Below are positions 45,091 to 52,824 of a DNA stretch of 64,000 bases, piece after piece (within the stretch, counting starts at the first letter, position 1; every line of letters starts with the position of its first letter). The stretch lies in contig CP113928.1 in NCBI GenBank assembly GCA_029392055.1, positions 618,501 to 682,500 of the forward strand. Direction: 5' to 3'. The notes under the pieces are model-generated. The model worked only from the letters and a program-made list of their open reading frames with translations, ran no database searches and was not told the DNA's origin. This DNA is from Leuconostocaceae bacterium ESL0723. GTDB lineage: Bacteria > Bacillota > Bacilli > Lactobacillales > Lactobacillaceae. The translations under genes and the position numbers were made by a program.

Positions 45091-46392
45091 ATGATTACAT
45101 TGCAAGCGGCCAATCCAGCCGGTCTCCACGGTACGCTCACGGTACCAGGGGATAAGTCGATTTCCCACCGGGCCCTGATGTTTGGGGCGATTGCCCATGG
45201 CCAGACCCGGGTCCACAACTTTTTAACCTCAGCCGATGTCCTCCATACCATGGGGGTTTTGCGGGCTTTAGGCGTTGAAATTACCCAGGAAGGCACGGAG
45301 GCCACCATTGAAGGACGGGGATTGAAGCATTTTACTGCCCCAACCCAACCCTTAGACATGGGAAATTCAGGAACCTCCACCCGTCTATTAATGGGCCTTT
45401 TAGCCAAGCAGCCCTTTGACATGGAAATGTTTGGAGACGCTTCCCTCAGCCGCCGGCCCTTGGACCGCGTGGCGAAGCCGCTGACGGCCATGGGGGCTAA
45501 GTATCAGCTTACCGATGATAACTACCTACCAGGCAAGATTTTAGCTAACCAAGAATTAAGGGGGATTGAATATCACTTGCCAGTGGCTTCGGCCCAGGTC
45601 AAGAGTGCCATTCTCCTGGCTGGATTGCAGGCCGAGGGCACCACAACGGTGATTTCACCCTTGGCTTCCCGTGACCACACCGAGCGGATGTTAGAACAAT
45701 TTGGCGGCCACCTTCAGGTTGATGGCCTCAAAGTTTCAGTCCAGGCCCAGGATGATTTACAGGCCCAGGATGTCACTGTGCCGGCTGATATTTCTAGTGC
45801 AGCCTTCTTCATTGTCGCAGCCATTATTACGCCAAATTCTAAGCTGTCCCTCCGTCACGTTGGCGTAAATCCAACCCGTGATGGTATTTTGCGTTTACTA
45901 AAGCGGATGGGGGCTGAGATTACACTCAGTAACCCGTCCACTGTCGGAGAACCGGCAGCTGATTTAACGGTTGCCTCACAAAAGTTGGCTGGGATTACCA
46001 TCACGGCCGAGGACATTCCGGCCGTTGTTGACGAACTACCAATTTTGGCCCTGGCGGCTACTCAGGCCCAGGGAGACACCTTGATTAGCGGGGCAGAGGA
46101 ACTCCGGGTGAAGGAAACTGACCGGATTGCAGTCGTGGTCGAAACTCTTAACCAGCTGGGTGCGGATATCGAGGAGCGGCCCGATGGGATGCTCATTCAC
46201 GGTGGCACGCCGCTAAAAACCAGTCAGCCGGTTGAGCTTAGCGCTCACGGTGACCACCGCATCGCCATGATGATTGCAGTAGCAGCCCTGGTGACTGATG
46301 GCACTGTCCGTTTGCAGGATGAGGAATCTATGGCGGTTTCTTATCCCAACTTTTTAACTGATTTGGCACAGACTCAAGCAGGGGAAGTTTAA
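45091..46392 (+). CDS. aroA: 3-Phosphoshikimate 1-carboxyvinyltransferase (EPSP synthase)
   Basis: The enzyme transfers enolpyruvyl from PEP to shikimate 3-phosphate. The 433-residue two-domain protein has PGDKSISHRALMFGAI at the start, LDMGNSGTSTRL near residue 90, SLSRRPLDRV, PTRDGIL and the late ELRVKETDRI and DHRIAMM motifs. GNSGT and SAQVKSAILLAGLQAEG resemble the Gram-positive class II enzymes. GAGGAG precedes the ATG. Confidence 0.96.
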   Translation: MITLQAANPAGLHGTLTVPGDKSISHRALMFGAIAHGQTRVHNFLTSADVLHTMGVLRALGVEITQEGTEATIEGRGLKHFTAPTQPLDMGNSGTSTRLLMGLLAKQPFDMEMFGDASLSRRPLDRVAKPLTAMGAKYQLTDDNYLPGKILANQELRGIEYHLPVASAQVKSAILLAGLQAEGTTTVISPLASRDHTERMLEQFGGHLQVDGLKVSVQAQDDLQAQDVTVPADISSAAFFIVAAIITPNSKLSLRHVGVNPTRDGILRLLKRMGAEITLSNPSTVGEPAADLTVASQKLAGITITAEDIPAVVDELPILALAATQAQGDTLISGAEELRVKETDRIAVVVETLNQLGADIEERPDGMLIHGGTPLKTSQPVELSAHGDHRIAMMIAVAALVTDGTVRLQDEESMAVSYPNFLTDLAQTQAGEV

Positions 46393-46394
46393 TC

Positions 46395-47264
46395 GTGAAA
46401 GTAGTTGTGGTTGGATTGGGTGAGATGGGCGCTTCTTTAGCCCTGGCCCTTAACCAAAGCCCTAAAAATCAGGTCATCGGGGTCGATCGTGATCCCGGTG
46501 CAATTAGTTATGCCCTTAAACACGGCATTATTGGCCAGGGAGTCGGTAATCTGGACGCGGTCGCTGACCAGGCCGACCTGATTATCTTGGCGGTCCCAGT
46601 CCGGACCATTGAGTCTATGCTGGCGCACTTGGCCGAACTGCCCTTAAAGCGCAGCGTGATTGTGACCGATGCCGGTTCAACTAAGCGTGAGATACTAGAG
46701 GCAGCTGAAAAATACCTGAGTCCCCGGCAGATTCACTTCGTGGGCGGTCACGCCATGGCCGGCACCCATTTAGCTGGGGTTCAGGCTGCCAAACTGGATT
46801 TATACCGGGATGCGGCCTACTTTATGATTCCAAGCCGGGTGACACCACCCGCGGTAGTTCAACTCTTAATTGACCGACTGGCACCATTACAGGCCAACTT
46901 TATTCTGACCTCGATTGGCGACCATGACCAGTTAATGGCCGTGATTTCGGATGTGCCCCACATTGCAGCCTTTGCCTTGATGAATAGTGCCGTTCAGCTA
47001 CTGGGACCCAGCCAAAACTTTGGTCAGTACGTAGCCGGTGGTTTTAAGGACATGACCCGGATTGCGGCCAGTGACCCCAAGCTGTGGACCGATGTCTTAC
47101 TCAGTAATCCCGATGCCATCCTGGCAACTCAAAAGCATTACCGCAACGAACTTGACCGTTTTTACCAGGCCATTGAACGCGGTGACCAGGCTGGTTTAGA
47201 AAGTATGATTCGGCGGGCCCAAGAGGACCGGATGAATTTGTTAAAAGGTGAAACAGATGATTAA
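46395..47264 (+). CDS. tyrA: Prephenate dehydrogenase
   Basis: The NAD-dependent enzyme oxidatively decarboxylates prephenate to 4-hydroxyphenylpyruvate for tyrosine. The 289-residue protein has the Rossmann motif VVGLGEMGASLA at the N-terminus and GGHAMAGTH near residue 117 with the catalytic His. A C-terminal ACT domain is absent. Start GTG at 46395 behind GGGGAAG. The stop overlaps the next gene's start. Confidence 0.94.
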   Translation: MKVVVVGLGEMGASLALALNQSPKNQVIGVDRDPGAISYALKHGIIGQGVGNLDAVADQADLIILAVPVRTIESMLAHLAELPLKRSVIVTDAGSTKREILEAAEKYLSPRQIHFVGGHAMAGTHLAGVQAAKLDLYRDAAYFMIPSRVTPPAVVQLLIDRLAPLQANFILTSIGDHDQLMAVISDVPHIAAFALMNSAVQLLGPSQNFGQYVAGGFKDMTRIAASDPKLWTDVLLSNPDAILATQKHYRNELDRFYQAIERGDQAGLESMIRRAQEDRMNLLKGETDD

Positions 47265-48060
47265 AGAACCAGATACCCTGATGTTAATAGGCTTTATGGG
47301 AGCTGGTAAGACAACTGTCGGACAAGAAATTGCGCGTCAACATCACTCTCATTTTCTCGATTTGGACCGTGAAATTGAAAAGAAAGCCGGGATGACCATT
47401 CCGGAGATTTTCAAAAAAGAAGGGGAGGGTGCCTTTCGTGATTTGGAAACCCAGGTTTTAAAAAATGCCCAGACCTTTAACGGGGTAGTGGCGACTGGAG
47501 GCGGCGTAGTTGACCGGCCAGAAAATTTGGCTGTGTTAAAAGATTCGCCAGCGACCCTGATTTACCTGCATGGTAATTTGGAAAGCACGATTAAGCGGAT
47601 GTTAGCCGAAGGTCAGCGGCCACTCCTACAGGAGCGGTCTGTGGCCGATTTCTTTGCGCTTTGGCGGGAACGGGATCCCAAGTATACCCAGGTTGCAGAC
47701 TTTGTGGTTGAAACGGTGGGGAAGACCCCGGAACGGATTGCGGCCGAAATCGTGGCCCTCTTTAGTGCGAATGAAGACGACCTGGCGGTGACAGCTCTCC
47801 GTTCACAAATTGACGCCTTTGACCGCCAACTCTTTGAAATTATTGCTAGCCGGATGGACGTGGTCTTAGCCGTGGCAGAATACAAGAAAAAGGTCGGGAT
47901 GGCAACGGTGCAACCCAACCGGATGGCTGCCATGAAAAAGGCCCTAAAGACCGACTTTAAGGGCACACCCCACATTACCGATGAAATGATTGATCAAATC
48001 ATGGAGATTTTATTAACGACGGCCATTAAACGTGAAAATCAGGCCATTGACGAGGGATAG
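47257..48060 (+). CDS. aroK: Shikimate kinase - chorismate mutase fusion
   Basis: A 267-residue two-domain protein. Residues 1-165 are shikimate kinase: P-loop GFMGAGKTT (12-20), LDLDREIEK, GEGAFRDLE and GGGVV. Residues about 178-265 are an AroQ-type chorismate mutase helical domain: LRSQIDAFDRQL, ASRMDVV, AEYKKKVG, NRMAAM and a final Gln in RENQ. The fusion would phosphorylate shikimate and also convert chorismate to prephenate, filling the mutase step otherwise missing from the operon. The ATG at 47257 follows AAAAGGTG and overlaps tyrA; a GTG at 47248 is less likely. Confidence 0.92.
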   Translation: MIKEPDTLMLIGFMGAGKTTVGQEIARQHHSHFLDLDREIEKKAGMTIPEIFKKEGEGAFRDLETQVLKNAQTFNGVVATGGGVVDRPENLAVLKDSPATLIYLHGNLESTIKRMLAEGQRPLLQERSVADFFALWRERDPKYTQVADFVVETVGKTPERIAAEIVALFSANEDDLAVTALRSQIDAFDRQLFEIIASRMDVVLAVAEYKKKVGMATVQPNRMAAMKKALKTDFKGTPHITDEMIDQIMEILLTTAIKRENQAIDEG

Positions 48061-48061
48061 G

Positions 48062-48628
48062 ATGCGCTTACATACACTTGGACCGGTGGGCACCGATTCC
48101 CAGGTGGCGGCGGAGTTTTACCGCACCAACCAGGAATTGGTGCTTCACCAGAGTTTTGAAGAAATTTTAACGAACTTAGACGACTTGGCCGGGGACCAAA
48201 TCCTACTGCCAGTGGCCTTTAAATCGAACAAAATTCCCGGATTAAACTTTGCTGATTTTAATTACTTGGAGTGGGAGCGGGCTAAGATTGTGACCAGCTT
48301 TAACCTGCCCTTGATGCCACTTATGGTCTTAGAAAACACGGCGCATACCCGGCAGGTGGCGACTATCCATGCCGCCACCGAAGGCTTGATGCACCGCTAC
48401 CTGCAGTCCGTTGACCTGGATAATGTCTGGGGACCATCGATTGTCTTTGCGCCCAGTAAGCCGGTGGCCTTTGACCAGTTCATTGAAGAACAGGACTGGT
48501 TTACCATTATTTCGGCCAACCAGTTCGAACACAGTCCCTATGCCCAGGATGCCCAGTACCAGGTCCGCCAAATTTTACGGCCCAGCATGGTCTGGGTAGT
48601 TTACCAAGTTCAGGAGGTGGGGTCATGA
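48062..48628 (+). CDS. BacA/PheA-like prephenate-processing protein
   Basis: This 188-residue protein starts LHTLGPVGTDSQVAAEFY, the N-terminal pattern of prephenate dehydratase (PheA) and of the bacilysin prephenate decarboxylase BacA. It lacks the C-terminal ACT domain, has no clear Thr-Arg-Phe catalytic motif of PheA, and matches BacA in length. Placed after tyrA and a chorismate mutase domain, it most likely supplies the phenylalanine branch (prephenate to phenylpyruvate); a decarboxylase role is the alternative. The ATG at 48062 directly follows the upstream stop; an earlier in-frame ATG lies inside aroK. Confidence 0.72.
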   Translation: MRLHTLGPVGTDSQVAAEFYRTNQELVLHQSFEEILTNLDDLAGDQILLPVAFKSNKIPGLNFADFNYLEWERAKIVTSFNLPLMPLMVLENTAHTRQVATIHAATEGLMHRYLQSVDLDNVWGPSIVFAPSKPVAFDQFIEEQDWFTIISANQFEHSPYAQDAQYQVRQILRPSMVWVVYQVQEVGS

Positions 48629-49512
48629 CCCTTGCTACTTTGTTAAAAATTCCCCAGCCTAGTAACCGGCCACTAATTGCCGTGCCAATTACCCTGGGTC
48701 CCAATGATAAATTTGGTCCAGTGCAGGCCGCCTTACAGGACCAAAATCCTGATTTAGTAGAGTGGCGGGCCGATTATATTGCCGATGCCTTTAGTCAGGA
48801 AGTGATTTGGCAACAAGTCAAAGAGGGTGCCCGTCAGAAATTAGAAGCTGAATCGCTCTCAGCCCTCAGTGAAGCCACCCTGTTGGGTAAGTTGGACGAG
48901 GCCCGTCAGGAATTCTTGACCAATTGGCCGGCCATTAACGCCCAACTCATCAAGGAGTTGGTGAAATCCATCTTTGATGAGTTTGGTCACTTTCCAATCG
49001 TTTTGACTTACCGTAGCAAGGCCCAGGGTGGGCAGGGCGAACTTGATTCCCAGGCAATTGCCCACTTCCTGATTGATGCCTTGGGTTGCGGCTTTCCCTT
49101 TGCAGCGGTGGATGTGGAAGACACCCTGCCAGCGAACCTGAAAGAACAGGTCATCGCAGCCGCTAAAGCGCACCAAGTTCCGGTGATTTTGTCCTACCAC
49201 GACTTTAAGCAGACGCCACCGGATTTGGTAGCCCTCTTGACCGAGATGTCAGAAGAGGCAGTTGACGTGGTCAAGTTAGCGGTGATGCCCCAGAGTGAAG
49301 CTGACGTGGACCGGCTGCTAGCAGCCACTAAGGAAGTATCAGCCGCCATTAAACAGCCATTGATTACCATGGCCATGGGTAAGTTGGGTGAGCGGAGCCG
49401 GATTGAGGGTTACCAGTATGGCTCACAGTTAACCTTCGCTACCCTAAAAGGGAACTGGTCCAGTGCGCCCGGCCAACTAACCATTGAGCAACTATTGCAA
49501 GCCTGGCGATAA
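48625..49512 (+). CDS. aroD: 3-Dehydroquinate dehydratase, type I, with insertion
   Basis: The Schiff-base enzyme dehydrates 3-dehydroquinate to 3-dehydroshikimate. Core motifs are DLVEWRAD (about 43-50), LTYRSKAQGG (about 127-136), the catalytic His192 in ILSYHDF and the Schiff-base Lys217 in VVKLAVM. The protein has 295 residues where about 250 is usual; the extra length is a charged helical stretch between WRAD and LTYR (about residues 55-120). The start overlaps the upstream stop by four bases. It is the last gene of the aro operon. Confidence 0.92.
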   Translation: MTLATLLKIPQPSNRPLIAVPITLGPNDKFGPVQAALQDQNPDLVEWRADYIADAFSQEVIWQQVKEGARQKLEAESLSALSEATLLGKLDEARQEFLTNWPAINAQLIKELVKSIFDEFGHFPIVLTYRSKAQGGQGELDSQAIAHFLIDALGCGFPFAAVDVEDTLPANLKEQVIAAAKAHQVPVILSYHDFKQTPPDLVALLTEMSEEAVDVVKLAVMPQSEADVDRLLAATKEVSAAIKQPLITMAMGKLGERSRIEGYQYGSQLTFATLKGNWSSAPGQLTIEQLLQAWR

Positions 49513-49537
49513 ATTGTTAGACTACTAGTAACCAACT

Positions 49538-49586
49538 GGGTGGTATCTATCTACCTACCCGCCATCCTCGTGATGGCGTTTTTTTA
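49538..49586 (+). terminator. Terminator of the aro operon
   Basis: A hairpin GGGTGG/CTACCC is followed by CGCCATC-CTCGT-GATGGCG and a T-run (49560-49586). Confidence 0.85.
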
Positions 49587-49628
49587 TGCATTAAAGTAAT
49601 GGCGAACAAGCACCAACTGGAGGTTTTC

Positions 49629-50816
49629 ATGGTGATGAATAGCTTTGAATTTCATAACACGACCGATATCCGCTTCGGTCAGGGCTTAATTGACCAGCAG
49701 TTAGCTGAAGCGGTGGGCCAGTTTGGCCACCGGGTTCTGCTAGTTTATGGGGGTGGTTCCATCAAGAAGATGGGCCTCTATGACCGGGTCATTAAAGACT
49801 TGGCTGGCTTTGAAGTGGTGGAACTCAGTGGTGTTGAGCCAAATCCTAAGATTGAATCCGTCCGGCAAGGACAAAAATTAGCTCAGGAACACGACAGCCA
49901 GGTCATTCTGGCGGTTGGCGGTGGTTCAGTCATTGATGCGGCCAAAGTGATCGCCTCAGCCAAATTTTATCAAGGGGATCCCTGGGACCTGGTCGTTGAC
50001 TCAAGCAAACGAGCCCAGCTTGACCAGCTGCCAGTGGTTGATATTTTGACCTTATCAGCGACTGGAACCGAGATGAATACTGGTTCCGTGATTTCTAATC
50101 CCGAAACTCACCAGAAACTAGGAACCGCTGGTCCCCATACCCCAGCCGTTTCTTTCCTTGATCCAAGCCTGACTTATTCCGTTTCTGCCTGGCAGACAGC
50201 GGCAGGAGCTATGGACATTTTCAGTCACCTGACCGAGCAGTATTTTGACCAGGGGTCCAGTGACGTGACCTCAGGCATGATGGAAGGTCTCTTTCGAACG
50301 GTGATTAAAAACGCACCGTTGGCCCTGGAAAATCCTGAGGACTACGATGCCCGTGGCGAGCTGATGTGGGCGGCCACCATGGCCTTAAACGGGATTGTAC
50401 GGGTAACCAACCAAAATGGTTGGAGCGTGCATCCGATGGAACACGAACTGTCAGCCTACTATGACATTACCCACGGGGTTGGCCTGGGGATTTTGACGCC
50501 GCGTTGGATGAGTTATATCCTCAATGAAGACACCATGGCCCGCTTTGCCCAATTTGGTCGCAATGTTTGGGGACTAGATGGCAGTGACGACTCGGTCAGC
50601 CGTTCAGCTATCCAGGCTACCTTTGACTGGAACCGGTCGCTGAAGGTACCCACAACCTTGCCAGAAGTTGGGATTGCTGATGATAGTCACTTTGAAGCGA
50701 TGGCTGAGGCCGCGGTTAAAAACGGTCGGCTAGACCAACGGGCCTATGTGCCCCTGCAGGTAGCCGATGTCGTTAACCTATATCAAGCATCCATGACTAA
50801 CCAGGGATTTGAATAA
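49629..50816 (+). CDS. Iron-containing alcohol dehydrogenase
   Basis: This group III metal-dependent alcohol dehydrogenase of 395 residues is of the BdhA/YugK butanol-dehydrogenase or YqhD type. The dinucleotide motif is GGGSVIDAAK near residue 97. Metal ligands are seen in AMDIFSHLTEQ (Asp and His) and HPMEHELSAYYDITHG (two His). It reduces aldehydes with NAD(P)H; the natural substrate is unknown. The start at 49629 follows GGAGG by 5 bases; an ATG at 49599 lies before that site. Confidence 0.92.
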   Translation: MVMNSFEFHNTTDIRFGQGLIDQQLAEAVGQFGHRVLLVYGGGSIKKMGLYDRVIKDLAGFEVVELSGVEPNPKIESVRQGQKLAQEHDSQVILAVGGGSVIDAAKVIASAKFYQGDPWDLVVDSSKRAQLDQLPVVDILTLSATGTEMNTGSVISNPETHQKLGTAGPHTPAVSFLDPSLTYSVSAWQTAAGAMDIFSHLTEQYFDQGSSDVTSGMMEGLFRTVIKNAPLALENPEDYDARGELMWAATMALNGIVRVTNQNGWSVHPMEHELSAYYDITHGVGLGILTPRWMSYILNEDTMARFAQFGRNVWGLDGSDDSVSRSAIQATFDWNRSLKVPTTLPEVGIADDSHFEAMAEAAVKNGRLDQRAYVPLQVADVVNLYQASMTNQGFE

Positions 50817-50828
50817 GCAGACAAAAAA

Positions 50829-50862
50829 CCTTTAACCGGTAAGCCGGTTAAAGGCTTTTTTA
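50829..50862. terminator. Bidirectional terminator
   Basis: CCTTTAACCGG-TAAG-CCGGTTAAAGG with flanking A and T runs, between convergent genes. Confidence 0.94.
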
Positions 50863-50863
50863 C

Positions 50864-51724
50864 TTAAGTATGACTTTCAGCCTGGGTAACGTACTTAGTC
50901 AGACCCTCCTTGATATCCTGGGCGACCTTGTCCTGGTAGCTGCTTTGGCGGATATACTTGAAATCCTTATCCGAGTTGATAAAGCCAAGTTCCAAGAGCA
51001 CGGCTGGCCGGGTTACGTCCTTGATAACCAGGTAGGGAATGGTTTCATAGCCCCGGTTATCCAGCGGCAGGTTATTCAAGGAAGAATTTAGCGATTTAAC
51101 CAGGGGCAGGGAATTCTCATTGTAATAGTACTGGGATATGCCCGAAGCGGTGTTGTTCTTATCCGAGGAATCAAAGTGGAAGGAAATCTGGGCGTCGGCC
51201 TTGAGGCTATCGGCCTTACGCGGGATGTATAAGAGGGGAACCACCACGTCTGAGTTACGGACCATGACTACCCGGGCCCCAGTCGGTGCCAGGGCCTTTG
51301 CCGTGGCACGGGCGGTTTCTAGGGTGTAGGTCTTTTCGTAGTGTTTCTGATCAGTTGACAGGGCCCCGGTATCAGAACCGCCGTGACCAGGATCAAGGAC
51401 AATCGTGGCCTCACTAAGGGCGGTAGGCTTCTTGAGGTGGGTGTTGTTGGCCACCCAGCTGGCTACCCAGCCGGTCTGGTTATTATCGTTACGGCGGACC
51501 TTCCACCAGCCATGCTGTCGGTCTAAGACGATCAACTTGGTGCCTTGTTTCAGACTGGCTTCCTTGGTGGCGGTAATACTAGGACCGGTCCGCAGTGGTA
51601 CCTGGTCAGGTCGGGTGGTTAGCTGATTTTGGTTCATCAATGACAGAATCAGGATAAAGGCGGACAGGACTAGGCCGGTGGCCAGGATGATGCCCGTTCG
51701 ATTGTTTTGAATCCATTTGGTCAT
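50864..51724 (-). CDS. N-acetylmuramoyl-L-alanine amidase with SH3 domain
   Basis: This cell-wall hydrolase cuts the stem peptide from muramic acid. The 286-residue protein has an N-terminal membrane anchor or signal (about residues 10-30), a bacterial SH3 domain (about 40-95, QHGWWKVRRNDNNQTGWVASW) and an Amidase_3 domain (about 105-280). The latter has zinc-ligand His in VLDPGHGGSDTGA, Glu in YTLETA, His in SFHFDSSD and catalytic Glu in LLELGFI. It lies 49 bases downstream of pyrD in the same direction. Confidence 0.93.
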   Translation of the reverse strand: MTKWIQNNRTGIILATGLVLSAFILILSLMNQNQLTTRPDQVPLRTGPSITATKEASLKQGTKLIVLDRQHGWWKVRRNDNNQTGWVASWVANNTHLKKPTALSEATIVLDPGHGGSDTGALSTDQKHYEKTYTLETARATAKALAPTGARVVMVRNSDVVVPLLYIPRKADSLKADAQISFHFDSSDKNNTASGISQYYYNENSLPLVKSLNSSLNNLPLDNRGYETIPYLVIKDVTRPAVLLELGFINSDKDFKYIRQSSYQDKVAQDIKEGLTKYVTQAESHT

Positions 51725-51773
51725 TGAACCTACTCTATGCTACGAAATTGCTAAAATTATTTTATCACGAAAC

Positions 51774-52712
51774 TTAATCCAAGGCCTTGAGTGAAGCGCG
51801 GAACTCAGTGAGGTTTTGGTAGTTCTTGGCCTGCATGACGGCCGTCAATTCGCTTTCGACCCGCTGGAAGACCGGCAACCCTTCAACCATCAGCTGGGAA
51901 CCAATTTCTACCAGGTCCGCGCCAGCCAAAATCAGATCATAGGCATCGCGCCCCTTGGTAACACCACCGGTACCGATAATTTTGATGTCAGGGTTTAGTC
52001 GGGTCCGCAGGGCGTTCACGTTGGCTAAGGCTGTAGCCTTGACCATGGGACCACCGAGGCCCCCAAAGCCGTGCTTGGGCTTGATAACTACGGTGTCGGT
52101 GTCTGGGTCAATTGCCAAACCATTACCAACCGAATTAATCGTATTCACGAAGGCGAGTGGGAACTGGTTTAGGATTTTAGCAATCATGTCAAAGTGGACG
52201 ATGTCAAAGTAGGGTGGTAATTTAACCCCCAACGGCTTCTTAAAGAAGGCGAAGGCCTCAGTTAGAATGGATTGAGTTGCCTCAAAGTCATAGGCCGTTT
52301 GGGGCTTGCCAGGCACGTTGGGGCAGGACAGGTTCAACTCGACCAGACCGTCAAAGTCACTGTCTTGCAACTGGTGTAGCATGGCTAGGTTTTCGTCATG
52401 GGTCAGGCCGGCAATGGAAAAGAAGATGGGCTTATTGGTTTGCTTTTGACGGGCATAGTCCATGTAATAGTCAAAGCCTTCGTTAGGCAGGCCCATGGAA
52501 TTAATCGTTCCTAAGCCAGAGGGGAGCTCGTAGTAGCGAGGACTAGGATTACCGGGACGGGGACTGGGCGTGGCTGACTTCATTACCACACTGCCGGTGT
52601 AATCATCCCCCAAGACCTGATCAAGTTCTGCTGCCGTTTGACACATGACGCCGGCGGCGTTTAAGAAGGGGTGTTCAAACTTAAAGTTACCAATGGTTGC
52701 GCTTAAATCCAT
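51774..52712 (-). CDS. pyrD: Dihydroorotate dehydrogenase, class 1A
   Basis: This cytosolic FMN enzyme oxidises dihydroorotate to orotate; class 1A uses fumarate. The 312-residue protein has MGLPNEGFDYYMDY, the active-site Cys in NLSCPNVPGKPQ near residue 131, and the FMN phosphate loop GTGGVTKGRDAYD near 250. It supplies the step missing from the pyr operon at 6.9-14.7 kb. GAGGAG precedes the minus-strand ATG. No PyrR attenuator is visible in its short leader. Confidence 0.96.
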   Translation of the reverse strand: MDLSATIGNFKFEHPFLNAAGVMCQTAAELDQVLGDDYTGSVVMKSATPSPRPGNPSPRYYELPSGLGTINSMGLPNEGFDYYMDYARQKQTNKPIFFSIAGLTHDENLAMLHQLQDSDFDGLVELNLSCPNVPGKPQTAYDFEATQSILTEAFAFFKKPLGVKLPPYFDIVHFDMIAKILNQFPLAFVNTINSVGNGLAIDPDTDTVVIKPKHGFGGLGGPMVKATALANVNALRTRLNPDIKIIGTGGVTKGRDAYDLILAGADLVEIGSQLMVEGLPVFQRVESELTAVMQAKNYQNLTEFRASLKALD

Positions 52713-52760
52713 GACAATCTCCTCTGTGCACGATACGTGATAGTGGTTAAAGCTCCCATT

Positions 52761-52769
52761 ATTATAGCA
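52761..52769 (-). promoter_or_regulatory. Extended -10 promoter of pyrD
   Basis: On the minus strand TGCTATAAT (TG-C-TATAAT) gives a predicted start near 52754, about 40 bases before the pyrD ATG. Confidence 0.55.
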
Positions 52770-52811
52770 GTCTCCACAATTTTTAAGTAGCCATGCACGA
52801 AAAAAAACCGC

Positions 52812-52817
52812 TATAAT
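52812..52817 (+). promoter_or_regulatory. -10 element seven bases from the ABC-F start codon
   Basis: A perfect TATAAT is followed by seven bases and then the ATG at 52825, suggesting a leaderless or nearly leaderless transcript. The -35 is poor. Confidence 0.45.
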
Positions 52818-52824
52818 GGGGGCT

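Noticed and set aside
49538-49570. GGGTGGTATC resembling part of a T-box before the alcohol dehydrogenase gene
   Set aside because: No Stem I, Stem III or ACCGCG follows; it is better explained as a hairpin next to the aro operon terminator.
52729-52739. Small palindrome CACG-ATA-CGTG in the pyrD leader
   Set aside because: Arms of only four bases; not enough to claim an operator.
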